Assembly (NCBI GenBank): GCA_010909165.1
Contig: VJWM01000025.1
Span: 2,790,001-2,854,000 of the forward strand
Reading direction: 5' to 3'
Source: Anthoceros angustus
Taxonomy: Eukaryota > Streptophyta > Anthocerotopsida > Anthocerotales > Anthocerotaceae
Length of the DNA stretch: 64,000 bases
Shown here: positions 12,607-22,085 of the stretch, piece after piece
Layout: every line of letters starts with the position of its first letter
Numbering within the stretch: the first letter of the stretch is position 1
Made by a program: the position numbers and the translations under genes
Notes under the pieces: generated by a model
The model's database searches: none
Seen by the model: the letters and a program-made list of their open reading frames with translations, nothing else
Told to the model about the DNA's origin: nothing

Positions 12607-14246
12607 GTCACTTCCGAATCTTGCATTCTCGTTTGACTTCCTTGGTGAGCCTTTAACCTCTGAAGCCTTAGCAGGCCACGAGGCCTCTTTGGCAAGTCGC
12701 CATAGATTCGAGTATAAGTCCCTCATCCAAAATAAGACATGGAAGCTTGTCGATCTCCCGGTCGAAAACCGGTTCAATGTAAGTGGGTTTTCAAGAAAAG
12801 TTGAACGATGGGTCTTTGGAAGATACAAGGCCCGTCTAGTGGCCAAGGGCTATAGCCAAATCCTGTGGCTTGACTACAATGAAACATTTGCTCACATTGT
12901 CAAGTCCACCTCTCGTATCCTTACGGCAGTTCATCACAATCTCCTCGTGCATCAATCGGATGTCAAAATTTTCTCGAATGGCTTCTTGGAGGAAGACATC
13001 TATATGGTTGACTGAAGGTTTTATCATTGACACCACAAGGTTTGCAAGCTCCTCAAAACTCTTTATGGACTCAAGCGAGCTTCACGAGCACGGTATGAAG
13101 TGTTTCACAACTTTTGATGGAGCTCGGCTTCACTGCCTCAATGCGAGACACGGTGTATATATTTTATGGGATGGAGCCGACTTTCGATCTCGGTTTATGT
13201 CGATGACAATTTCCTTTTTAGCAATTACTCTTATGGCTCGCATCAAGCGATCCCGCTTTCTAAGTTTGACATGACCTTGGGGAACTTACCTTCTCCTTGG
13301 TGTCGGTTTCATCTCAATCCTACTGGAACTATTGACATACATCGGGATCACTTTGTTCATCAACTCCTCCAGTTTTAATATGCTTGATGCAAAACCGATG
13401 TCCACTCCCATGGCACTTGGTGAGAAGCTTCTGCTGAGCAATGTCCCACTACCGATGAGGAGAAGAAGCTCATGGCCAACATTCCTTATCGACAAGTTGG
13501 CTCCTTAATTTACCTTCTCGGATGGACACGGTTGGACATTACTCGCGATGGAGCCGTGGAGTCGCTTTTAGAGAACCTGGTCCCCTCATCGATCGCGTAA
13601 ACGTATCTTCGATACTTGAAAGGCACTCCCGACTTGGCTTGCGTCAAGTCCACAACCGGTTTAGCTCTTTGACTTATTGCGATTGGGCGGGGATCGACAC
13701 TGACGCAGTTGTTGTTGCCTATTGCACTTTCATGGCACTTGTTTGGTGCGGCGAAGAAGTTATCCACCATATGTCTTTCCTCGACAGAAGCCGAGTATGC
13801 AGCCATGACTCAAGCTTCCAAGGAAATAATATGGATACGCAGTTTTCTCAAAGGACTTCAACAACTTCAGTCCGATCCCACTCCATTATTATGTGACAAC
13901 CAATCAGCCATCGCACTCTCTGTGTTCCATGCAAGGTCCAAGCATATCGAAATTAGCCATCACTTTATTCGTCAAGCAGAATCGGGAGAGGTAGGTCGTA
14001 TGTTCCTCTGCGGACAATGTTTCGACCTTCTCACTAAGGCCTTGTCAAAACCATTACATGAAAAACATACGCCGCATTTGCGAGATCCTCATTGCTACTA
14101 AGGGCACCGCCATTAGCCTGGTTTGCCTTTCTAATCCCCGATTGGGAGTTTCTTTGTGTTTTTGAGTGTCTTCACAGTCTTCTCGCCTTATCGGCCTTGG
14201 CAAACTCCTCCGTCAAGCTACAAACCCAGGATGATCGGTCACTTCC
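12607..14246 (+). pseudogene. Copia reverse transcriptase/RNase H, copy 2 (tandem duplicate)
   Basis: A near-identical second copy of 10917-12606. The junctions share gtcacttcc at about 10916, 12607 and 14240. YVDDN is kept near 13197-13212 and the RNase H end (SKHIEISHHF) near 13940. It is about 50 bases shorter owing to many tiny deletions, most of them at CTG or CAG. Some blocks are better preserved here than in copy 1, for example SAIALSVFHARSKHIEIS near 13905. Neither copy is uniformly the ancestral one. Confidence 0.85.
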
Positions 14247-14922
14247 TTGTAAACAACAGACTCTCAACATAACTTACAAGTCGGTTTACTTCAGTATATG
14301 ACCCACACAGTTCTGTCATATGTGGCTCAGGTTTCTTCACTTCCTCTTTTCCTGTTTTCTTCACGCCCTTAGCAGACTTAGCAGGCTTGTGCCCCCACTC
14401 TTTCTCCATGTAGACCTCGTCATCAGAATCCACTGGAAGAGGGATTTCCATGTAAGCCTGCATCTCTTCGGGAGTAGGCCTCAGGGCCACCCCTACTATG
14501 CCTCCTTTTTCCTTGTGTTCAGTCTCTTTGCAGGCCATCTTGTGAAATTCAGTTGAAGGCGCAGCGTACACTCTTCGAGGGACGCCCTTGTCGTCGAAGT
14601 TTTGGAGTCTTCTTGCCGTTTTCGCCTTCGAAGTATCAGCTGGAACAGGACCGCAACTTGGAGACTCGAAGGAGACTATGTTAGAGTCAGGACAATGCAT
14701 TGCATGAAGACAAGACTGCCTTTCAGAGAATTTCCTGACTGGAATCCAGACTCTCTCACAGCCCAGGCACTTCAGGCCTTGTGTTACGTCGTCCATTGTC
14801 GACCACACAAGACGCTGATGGGCACACCTGCTTGGAGATGAAGATATCCAGGCGCAAAGGATTGCGAGGGAGAAGACTGTGATCACAAGAGACATGAGCT
14901 CAATGGCACTCAAGGATGCCAT
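14239..14922 (-). CDS. Antisense ORF of 227 aa between RNase H and the 3' LTR
   Basis: An intact ORF on the strand opposite to the retrotransposon. Residues about 8-27 form one hydrophobic segment (MSLVITVFSLAILCAWI). Then comes a Cys-containing part with CLGCERVW and, near the C-terminus, a Lys/Glu-rich low-complexity part with AKSAKGVKKTGKEEVKKPE. It is the only long unbroken frame in the element. Antisense ORFs and extra env-like ORFs in this position are known from some plant LTR retrotransposons. I do not recognise the protein. It could also be a captured host fragment or a chance ORF. Confidence 0.5.
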   Translation of the reverse strand: MASLSAIELMSLVITVFSLAILCAWISSSPSRCAHQRLVWSTMDDVTQGLKCLGCERVWIPVRKFSERQSCLHAMHCPDSNIVSFESPSCGPVPADTSKAKTARRLQNFDDKGVPRRVYAAPSTEFHKMACKETEHKEKGGIVGVALRPTPEEMQAYMEIPLPVDSDDEVYMEKEWGHKPAKSAKGVKKTGKEEVKKPEPHMTELCGSYTEVNRLVSYVESLLFTRK

Positions 14923-15097
14923 AGCTCTAGTTATAGCGGGCGTTGGGGAGTAATTGGCAAGGTGAAGTGAAGCGGGAGTGAGAGTGTCACGTTTGGCATG
15001 TTACTGTGCACCCATCATTTGTACTTTGTCACAGCTAGCACCACAGGACGAATTTAACAGGCTTTAATTTCCCTTTTCAGACTGAAACATGCTTCAA

Positions 15098-15108
15098 CTA
15101 AGTGGGAG
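15098..15108 (+). other. Copia polypurine tract
   Basis: The purine-rich run aagtgggag lies directly before the 3' LTR start. In the family it primes plus-strand synthesis. Confidence 0.65.
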
Positions 15109-15344
15109 TATTAGAAATAGCCTAAAAGCGTTATGTTACAACTATGAACCGCTAAAGTAGTTTTGCATTTTCAGTTCCGACGGTTAAATAACCGTTCGCC
15201 TTTTTTGTATAAGATAGTTTCTTTCCATTAATCAATCAACCTTTTTTCCTCACATACGCTTTGCTTCTCGTGTTCTCCGCTTGTGCTCTTGGTCACTTTG
15301 GCTCTCTCATGTTGATCCTGCCATAGCTATTCTCTTAGCTTTTA
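15109..15344 (+). repeat. Copia 3' LTR (236 bp)
   Basis: Begins TATTAGAAATAGCC (typical Copia LTRs begin TGTTAGAAAT) and ends AGCTTTTA. Its last 49 bases equal the window start. A TATA-like ttttttgtataagatag lies near 15198. Confidence 0.8.
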
Positions 15345-15579
15345 CAGACTGCTGATGGAGACGATGGCGCAAAAGCTTCTGGAGATGCCATGTTTCAGCC
15401 TACAAAACATGGGGCTAAGCGCGAAGGAAGTCAGGGGTTTGACTCGGCGGATATTAACAACCTTTGAAGACTAAGCAAGTGTCCAAGATGTACCACAACA
15501 GGTAGCAATGATGTCATTGCTGACCTCGGAGCCAAGCATCTCTCCGGAGAAGCGGAATGCTGCACGAGTCAAACCCGGA

Positions 15580-15891
15580 GCATAGCCAGTGATAGTTGGA
15601 AGAAGAGTGAAGGAAGCGTTGCGTCTCCACAAAGAAAGGTTGAAAGAAACCAAGTGGAAGATTCAGACCGCAGCCGTGACCATAGAACATGTATTATGGG
15701 TGACGAGGTACAAGTTGAAGGTTTCATTCAAACCAAGAACATCTAACTTCACCTTTGTTGAGGTACACTACTTGGTCACTAATGCAGACACATTCGATGT
15801 CTTGCTGGGAGCGGACACTTTGTATAAACCTGGATTGATGGTGGATTTGTGGATAGAGACAATCTTCGATCGACCAGGCTGGAGAAGCTAG
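15580..15891 (+). pseudogene. Ty3-type aspartic protease fragment
   Basis: The frame from about 15589 encodes PVIVGRRVKEAL, then a beta-rich stretch ending in FDVLLGADTLYKPGLMVDLW. This matches the second half of Ty3 retropepsins, where D-x-L-L-G-x-D is the conserved block before the C-terminal helix. The D-S/T-G active site should lie just upstream, but the codons there are interrupted by a stop. The domain would release mature Gag and Pol proteins. It leads into the methyltransferase segment. Confidence 0.6.
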
Positions 15892-16200
15892 AGCAAAACC
15901 GATGAACTAATTGCTCGCATCCCTCTGCAGCCGCATGGCGAAGATCATGAGAACCTCATTGCCAGTAGCATCTACCCAGTGTTTGGGGCTGTGGTGACGG
16001 ACATGCCTTACCTGCTTGAACCTCTTGGCATATGTCTAACAACCGCAACTGACCTAAGGGAGGATTTCGACGAGGAGGAGAAAGACAAGCTACTAGGGTC
16101 ACAACCACCCTCAGAGGAGGTTCTTCAAGTCAGCCGGACAGAGCTGGTGACTACAACAATGAGTCGTGCAAAAGCGGTAGAAGATGGTTGAAGAGGATTA

Positions 16201-17370
16201 GTGTCCTATGAGCCGGAGAACTGCTGTAAGTTCTTACCTACGGTTGAGCTTGTTTGTGACCTAAACACCCAGGTGATCACATGGCGACCTCGCGAAGACG
16301 GCATAGTGCTGGTGGAAGTCTCTGGAGGCATCAGTAAAGGCTTGGAAGCAGTGCTAAAATGTGGCATCAAAGTACGAAGATACGTGCAGTGTGACCGAGA
16401 TCCAAAAGCAAGGATTGTGTTACAGAAGTGCGTTAGAGACTTTATGGGGGAGTACCCTAACCTCCTAATGTGGGAGTTAGTGAAGGATTACAAGAAGGCG
16501 CTCCCAAAGGATGTTCGCATGATAGGGTTGTTCCATGTGAGCTGTCTTGGGCAACCAATGGACCAAGGCTTGTAATTGTTGGTTGAGAATGTCAAGGACT
16601 ATCCTCTGCAGGTAAGGGTCAAGGTCTGAAGAATCCACGAACAACATTGTACTATGACCTGATGAGGATCTTGCGCTTTATCCAGAAAGGGCAAGAAAGG
16701 CCTTGTGGATACATGTTAGAGAATGTGCCAGCATGCATGAGCGCAGGAGCGCATGAATGTGCCAGCATGCATGAGCGCATGAATGTGCCAGCATGCATGA
16801 GCGCATGAATGTGCCAGCATGCATGAGCGCATGAATGTGCCGGCATGCATGAGCGCAGCATGCATGGATGCATGCAGTAGCAAGTCCAGGAGGATTTTGC
16901 CACGATCCAAGGAGTGTTGGGTCAGGAGCTACTGTTGGATGTAGCTCAATTTGGTTCGAGGGCACATAGGTTGAGGTCCATGTGGACTAACCTTGTTGCC
17001 TTGGAACATTTGAAGTGTGCGAGGTCGTTCACCAAGTGACCTGCTCATGTCGTCAAAGATGTGCTAGCATCAGGAAGGCATGCTCAACAAGTCATCAAGA
17101 CTGACAAGCTGCTGCACTTCCCTGTGAATACGCCTGGACACCCCACGGCGGTTTGACCAACCTTTGTGTCCAAGTTCTACGTCTTCAGGAACCATGGCCC
17201 TGGCGTTGTGGTGGACAGACATGGCGAGGCCTAACAGCCACACAGAGGGAGTTGGCTATGGGATTTGCTGACGAAGACACCGGAAGTGATCGAGAAGGAA
17301 CGGTGTTGATTGCTTGGGCAAACATTTGACATGAACATGATGACCTGGTTGTTCAGCGCTAGAATCACTT
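16201..17370 (+). pseudogene. Retrotransposon-borne cytosine-5 DNA methyltransferase, decayed
   Basis: The C5-methyltransferase motifs appear in the right order, in broken frames. Motif I (VEVSGGISKGLEAVLKCGI, with C-D-R-D-P-x-A-R after it) binds S-adenosylmethionine. The catalytic motif IV reads IVG-stop-ECQGLSSAGKG with the Cys codon at 16590-16592, and NPRTTLYYDLMRIL follows. Motif VI is YMLENV near 16710-16726. FGSRAHRLRSMWTNL near 16950-16990 matches the motif VIII area. Downstream lie RELAMGF near 17247 and LLGQTFDMNMMTWLF near 17310-17354, which match motifs IX-X. Breaks: a frameshift near 16560, a TGA at 16584-16586 just before the ECQ, a 26-bp repeat expansion after ENV, and later stops. 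Canonical C5 enzymes have PCQ. Retrotransposons with DNMT genes are described from charophyte algae and dinoflagellates. Confidence 0.8.
16726..16870 (+). repeat. 26-bp minisatellite inside the methyltransferase
   Basis: About five copies of a 26-base unit beginning atgtgccagcatgcatga, arranged head to tail with minor variants. It starts directly after the ENV codons of motif VI. It also creates open frames on the minus strand rich in HACWHIHA-type repeats, which are by-products. Confidence 0.9.
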
Positions 17371-17465
17371 ACCAACTTCGAAATTAGAAGAAGGCGGGGT
17401 TGAAGCAGTTGGTTCGGTGAGCAAAAGACATTCTAGCACTTGCATCTCAACAAGAGCAGGCGAGT

Positions 17466-17747
17466 TTGGAGGGCAAGGAGAGTGAGCGAATCAAGAAAGC
17501 GTGCAAGCCATTCGAGCCACAACCACATGAGTGGTTGACAGCCGTCGAGTTGAAGAGCAATCAACGACGTCAACAAAAGGAGTTGTTGGAGGCATCGCTA
17601 CATGTGTTTGCTTTCATACTTGCGGAGATGGGGAAGTACACCAAGGGGAAGCTCCACATAGAACTTACCACGGATGAACCGGTGTTCCGCAGGAGGCACA
17701 AGCTTGACAAGACAAGAAGAAAACGGCAAGCAACCGGTGGGGAGTAG
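17466..17747 (+). pseudogene. N-terminal piece of a Ty3-type reverse transcriptase
   Basis: Open frame with LHVFAFILAEMGKYTKGK and then IELTTDEPVFRRRHKLDK. The latter is the characteristic sequence just upstream of the RT palm in plant Ty3 elements, where the consensus is I-x-L-x-x-x-x-P-x-R-x-R-x-Y/H-R-L/K. The catalytic part is gone. Its position after the methyltransferase shows the enzyme sat within pol, between protease and RT. Confidence 0.65.
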
Positions 17748-17940
17748 TCCAGATGACATGTTGGCCATGCGCAGGAGGATGTTGAAGACAACCCTCGACT
17801 TATGGACAAGGTTTATAACTTTTGGACGACATTCCCGAAGAAGATTGGTTTTGTGCACAATGCACTACATAAGGTGCGTACGTGTGTAGTACTACTAATG
17901 ATAATGTTTTGACTTAGAATCTCACATTATTGGGGGGAGA

Positions 17941-18510
17941 TTTGTTTGCACCTATATTTGCATATTTGATTTGTTTTCTTGGTTGTTTGTTGAGGAAGTG
18001 CTCATATGAATGCAAGTACTTACCTTGTGCGACAACTGTCATGCCGTGTGACACTAATCTCTACACTTGGGTTTAGTGTTTGATTGGTATTAATTAATCT
18101 AATTACTTATCTTTAAGTAAATAATTAGTATTAACTAATCTAACATGCTTTATGTTAATTAATCATTGATTAGTGTTAATTAAGCATGGGTAGCGATAGC
18201 TAAGTGGATAAGCACAAGTAATATGCTTTAGCATATTCCTTGCATATTATAGTGTATTCTTAAGATATTTCCGGCATACGCTGATGTCAATAGGATATCT
18301 TAGGAATATGCCGATGCCAAGGGCTAGTATATATAGACCCTTTCACAGATGACAAGCTCAGATCATAGCTTGTTCTCTAGATACGCAGTGCAATAGTGTT
18401 GTGAGGAGGCCAAAGCTATGACTCTGAGAGCGATGTGAGAGGAATTTTCATGTTGTTCTCGTGGCGAAAGTGTGTTTGTGCCATGACTTGCAAGCTCTCT
18501 CCTATTCTTA
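17941..18510 (+). repeat. Probable LTR of the methyltransferase-bearing element
   Basis: Starts after a G-rich polypurine tract with tttgtttgcacctatatttgc. It contains AT-rich direct repeats around ttaattaat (18085-18185) and a TATA box followed by a pyrimidine-rich start region. The same first 58 bases recur at 18512-18570. The outer boundary is approximate. Confidence 0.55.
18328..18345 (+). promoter_or_regulatory. TATA box of the putative LTR promoter
   Basis: gctagtatatatagaccc is a strong plant TATA element located centrally in the LTR, where the U3/R border is expected. Confidence 0.5.
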
Positions 18511-18511
18511 T

Positions 18512-18570
18512 TGGTTTGCACCTATATTTGCATATTTGATTTGTTTGCTTGGTTATCTGTTGAGGAAGTG
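18512..18570 (+). repeat. Truncated second copy of the LTR start
   Basis: ttggtttgcacctatatttg and the following ~40 bases repeat 17943-18000 with a few changes, ending abruptly at gaggaagtgcgaca. The stray GDPD-like gene fragment begins right after it. Confidence 0.65.
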
Positions 18571-18589
18571 CGACAAATGCTATAATAGC

Positions 18590-18830
18590 ACTGTACTCAA
18601 TAATTGAGTGCAGTCCTCCAAGAGCTATAGCCAAGTTCAAGTCACTACAAAAAAAACTCCAGAGCTTAAACTCCAACAACACAAAACTAGTCATGTCTTG
18701 CTTGACTACGAGTTGGATATAGACAAATGCTCTTCTTGTAGGGATTTTACAATAACCTTATACAAATTGCTAGCATGAGAGCCGCAAGTAGAACATGCAA
18801 TTCCAAGCTAGTAGCTCCACTAGGGGGGAT
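18590..18830 (-). pseudogene. Stray copy of the 3' end of the GDPD-like gene
   Basis: About 240 bases match 26945-27175, the last codons and downstream flank of the gene at 27088-30284, in the same orientation. The matching part on the minus strand encodes the GPI-signal end (SGATSLEL, LLAALMLAI). The match ends in the run of G at 18820-18827. At roughly 80-85 percent similarity by eye it is not recent. It has no promoter and no upstream exons. Confidence 0.75.
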
Positions 18831-19225
18831 TTTATTTTGTCGTTTGAGGCAGGTTGAATTGCTATAAGCAGCGTAGTGGAAGAAAGGAGGAACACATTTA
18901 ACTATCCCTAATGATGCGAATGCGCGGAAATGTTAATCGTAGAACGACTGGGTAGATGCTTGATGAATTGTTTTTTTGATAAATCTTGAAACTGGGTTAT
19001 GCACTTGGTAAGAGAGAATTCATAGGCAATCGGCTACGAGCTAACCAACTTCAAAACATGCGCTGTCTACCATGATCTGCAACGCAAATGCACCACTACC
19101 CCACACATTGTACTCTTTTGCCTATGCAGCGCTTTTTTCATTGGCTACAAAGAAAAGGGTGCAAACTAAGTACTTGAAATAAAAAAAACGATAAGAAAAA
19201 TAATATACCTAGTCTTATTTGGTCT

Positions 19226-19318
19226 ATCCAAGTTATATATACCACATACACAACAGGAAGACTATCTCACACAAGTTATATATACCACATACACAACAGG
19301 AAGACTATCTCACAAATA
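19226..19318 (+). repeat. 46-bp direct tandem duplication
   Basis: The unit aagttatatataccacatac plus acaacaggaagactatctcaca occurs twice in a row. The surrounding 18830-19610 shows no other feature. Confidence 0.85.
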
Positions 19319-19619
19319 TATTTGATTGAGGGAAAGAACGATGGAAGACCTATCTCTATATCTCATCTCTTTCCTTAAAAATCCCACTGCAATTGTCTGT
19401 CGTGTGTGGGCTTAAATAAATTCCTCTCCTTGTTCACTGAAAGACAAAAGGTAGTAGGTACCCAAACAAAGGCCCAAGACGGAAAACTTCCAATGAAGAT
19501 GAGACCTTGGAAGGTCAGAGACACGAAGGTTTGGTTGTGAGTCCGAGTCGGAGCTGCACAATTTTTGGTCGGCTCGCTGGATCCCAGCTCGCTGCCGGTC
19601 CTGCAGCTCCGCATGGTTG

Positions 19620-21892
19620 ATGGAAGGGGTGTGGGCTAAGGTGCTGATGCCGGTGCAACTCACGGGAAGTGGCAGAGCAGTGTTGGGCCCGTCGGAGGTA
19701 GAGTGCCAGCTGCTGCCGGGTGTGGATTTGCAAGTGGAAGGGCTCGCAGACACTCGGGCGCTCAAATCAGGTACTTTGTCCTTTCTCCCCATGCTGTTGT
19801 GGGCACTGTGACGAGCTTGGTTCTTGAAGCAGATCCTTCATCTGCTGCAACTGGTGGCCTCCGGGTGCAGGAGTGGCCACGCTCACTACGCATCGCATTC
19901 TGTGGGTGGATGAGCAGTGCAAGCATGCAGGCGCAGTGCCTCTCGCTTCCATCTCCCGCGTCTTCCCGCCGAAGAAGACCATCAAAAACATGTTTGCCAC
20001 GCCGCGGCTGCGGCTGCAATTGTGGACCACGGCTGATGGCCGGGTCGCGCAGCCTGGGAAGAATCAGGGTGCGTTGGGATCCGTCGTTCTTGTCGTGATT
20101 TTCCGCGGATCGGCTTCCTTCGAGTCGTTCGTCCAGCTTGTGCAAGACAATATTCAGGTTTGTCGCCCGCTGTGGATGAGCGGTGCTGGAAGCTTCTGGG
20201 AATTCGGCTCTGTTTGTTGCTCCTGCTTCCTGCTCCTGAAGGCTTGTTCTCGCTCGGGTAGAAGGCTCAGATGATTGTGGCCCCGCCCATTCAACAGGCT
20301 CATGTGCACATGTTGACAGGCAAAGGCCTGGGAGGCAGACGTTCCCCCTGCGGTGAGAAAGTCCCCGTTAGTGCCAGCATCAGTTGACTGTAGGTTTTCT
20401 CAACCCGGGTTTCTGCCTTTCTGCAGCTGTTTTGAACTGTCATGCCGTGGTTGTCACATGGTTTGCTGATTACTTGTCATTGGTTGCAGCTAGAATGGAT
20501 GGCTCTCCATCTACTTCCTACAACCTCAGGCCTAGGGTAAATCCTCTGATGGCCGGTGTCTCAGGACTTTACCGAAAGGAGGAGCAGCAACGGGAGGAAA
20601 CGGATAAAAATTTGCAGGAGGCGTTTCAGGATTTGAACGCCCTAATGGTTAGGCAATGTTGATGCTTCCATATGCCACTGATAGGTTTTCAGCATTGCAG
20701 TGTCTAAAGTCGTTTGGAATGGAGCAGGGCAAAGCCAAGGAAATGGTGCAGCTGGCTGAGAGGATGCGGGCAAGGCTGGCTGGGAGCACAGCCCGGCAAC
20801 CTGGTCAGGACGATGAGGATGTGGGTTCCAGGCAGGACATGCAGGATTTGTTACTTAGTGTTGGTATTGCTTCACCTGTGACCAAGGAGTCCGCGGGTGC
20901 TCTCTACCATCAGCAGCTGTCACGTCAGGTGCTTCTCTTGAGCTGTGCTAGCCGGCCCCAACTGCTCATCTGCTGAAGGTGTGGCCACACATCTGATGGT
21001 CACGCACGCCAGAGCCCTCCTCTGTGCTTCCTGTGCTGTACCTGAGTATCCTGATGAGTCTTGTTAGGGTCTCTGCAGCTGGCAGATTTTATCAAGGAGC
21101 CTTTGCAAAGAGCAGGAGGAATGATGGCCATGGTAGATGCGTACTGCATCTTCAACCGCGCTCGCGGGACAGGTACAGCTTTCTAGTGGGATGCTGGACC
21201 TCTTGTCATGCTGTTCTCTTGCTTTCTGAGTTCCTCAAACCTGTTTGTGATGCTAACAGAATTGATATCACCAGAAGACATGGTGCAGGCCTGTACGATT
21301 TGGGAAAAGTTTGATGTGTAAGACCTTCCTCTTGATGTCCGAGCTGCAAATCTTGTGTGCGTGTTGTAATGGCCATCGAATGTTGCTGTGGTGCCCTCAT
21401 ATGCACTGCCTCCACATACTGTCATCTTTTTCCTCTTGTTGAAACAGGCCTGTTATGCTACGACGATTTGACAGCGGAGTTATGGTTATTCAGTCGAAAA
21501 ACCAAAGTGATGACGAGGTGAGCAAAACTCCACTGCTTGCTGCTTACTTCATTTGTCGCATCGCACCTACTAAAGTTCAACGATTGTGCAGTTTGTTGCA
21601 AAGTTGAGCATCCTTGCCAAGAAACCAGAAGCAATGAGGATAGGAATTGGACAGAGCGACGCAGCCCGTGCACTGGGTGTCGCCCCGGCTCTCGTTAAAG
21701 AGCATCTCCTTGTAGCTGAGAGCAGAGGTTAGTGGCAGCCGACTTTCGGTGGCTTCATCGTATTCCGTCTGTAGGTGTGCTGACTATGCTTGCCGTGGCT
21801 TGGCAGGAATTTTGTGTCGAGATGATGGGCCAGAAGGTCTCAGGTTTTTCTGGAACCTATTTGCAGAAATCGACGTGAGCATCATTGTTTGA
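19620..21892 (+). CDS. VPS36: VPS36, ESCRT-II subunit (about 9-10 exons)
   Basis: VPS36 is the ESCRT-II subunit whose N-terminal GLUE domain binds phosphoinositide and ubiquitin on endosomes; its winged helices join VPS22 and VPS25 in multivesicular-body sorting. Exons seen: 19620-19770, 19871-20157 ([32 protein letters not shown]), probably a small 20320-20352 ([11 protein letters not shown]), 20490-20647 (AFQDLNALM), 20728-20928 ([15 protein letters not shown]), 21079-21172, 21260-21317 ([16 protein letters not shown]), 21448-21517 ([13 protein letters not shown]), 21592-21727 and 21807-21892. The ATG at 19620 was chosen because it starts the conserved frame. One base is missing for frame continuity around 20350-20490, so that junction is uncertain. 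The end may be 21892, reading through a GTGAGC after EID. Convergent with the next gene. Confidence 0.88.
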
Positions 21893-22085
21893 TTGGAGTA
21901 TGCATTGTGATTAAATGACTACTGCGCAACATTTTTGTGTCGTTCATTAATTATACTATGGTAACTTAAACAGGGCTACTGGTCGCATTCTTTGGCTCCG
22001 TGTCTGCACTTTTCGAACAGTCAGCTGCATCACACTTTCTCTGAAACATTCGGTCCAACGATTCCTGTTCTCCTAATAGAATTTC

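Larger units (their letters stand above)
1..15344 (+). mobile_element. Ty1/Copia LTR retrotransposon, internally duplicated and frameshifted
   Basis: The first 49 bases are identical to 15296-15344, the end of the 3' LTR, so the window opens inside the 5' LTR. A Copia-type tRNA-Met primer site follows directly. Gag, protease, integrase, RT and RNase H follow in the Ty1/Copia order, and a purine-rich tract precedes the 3' LTR. The element is far longer than the usual 5 kb. About 8 kb between integrase and RT is made of repeated blocks, and the RT/RNase H module occurs twice in tandem. None of the pol domains lies in one open frame. The identity of the short LTR overlap suggests a young insertion, which conflicts with the many frame breaks. 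Confidence 0.85.
15345..18570 (+). mobile_element. Ty3-like LTR retrotransposon relic encoding a DNA methyltransferase
   Basis: Immediately after the Copia LTR, sequence in the same orientation encodes a retropepsin, then a C5 DNA methyltransferase, then the start of a Ty3-type RT. It jumps to a polypurine tract (ttggggggaga, about 17930-17940) and an LTR. The rest of RT, RNase H and integrase are missing, so a large internal deletion lies between about 17750 and 17925. The Copia element appears to have inserted upstream of, or into, this older element. Confidence 0.7.

Noticed and set aside
16652-16965. Minus-strand ORFs rich in HACWHIHA repeats
   Set aside because: Produced by translating the 26-bp minisatellite backwards.
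19412-19792. Minus-strand ORF of 126 aa
   Set aside because: Overlaps the first VPS36 exon and shows no motif.
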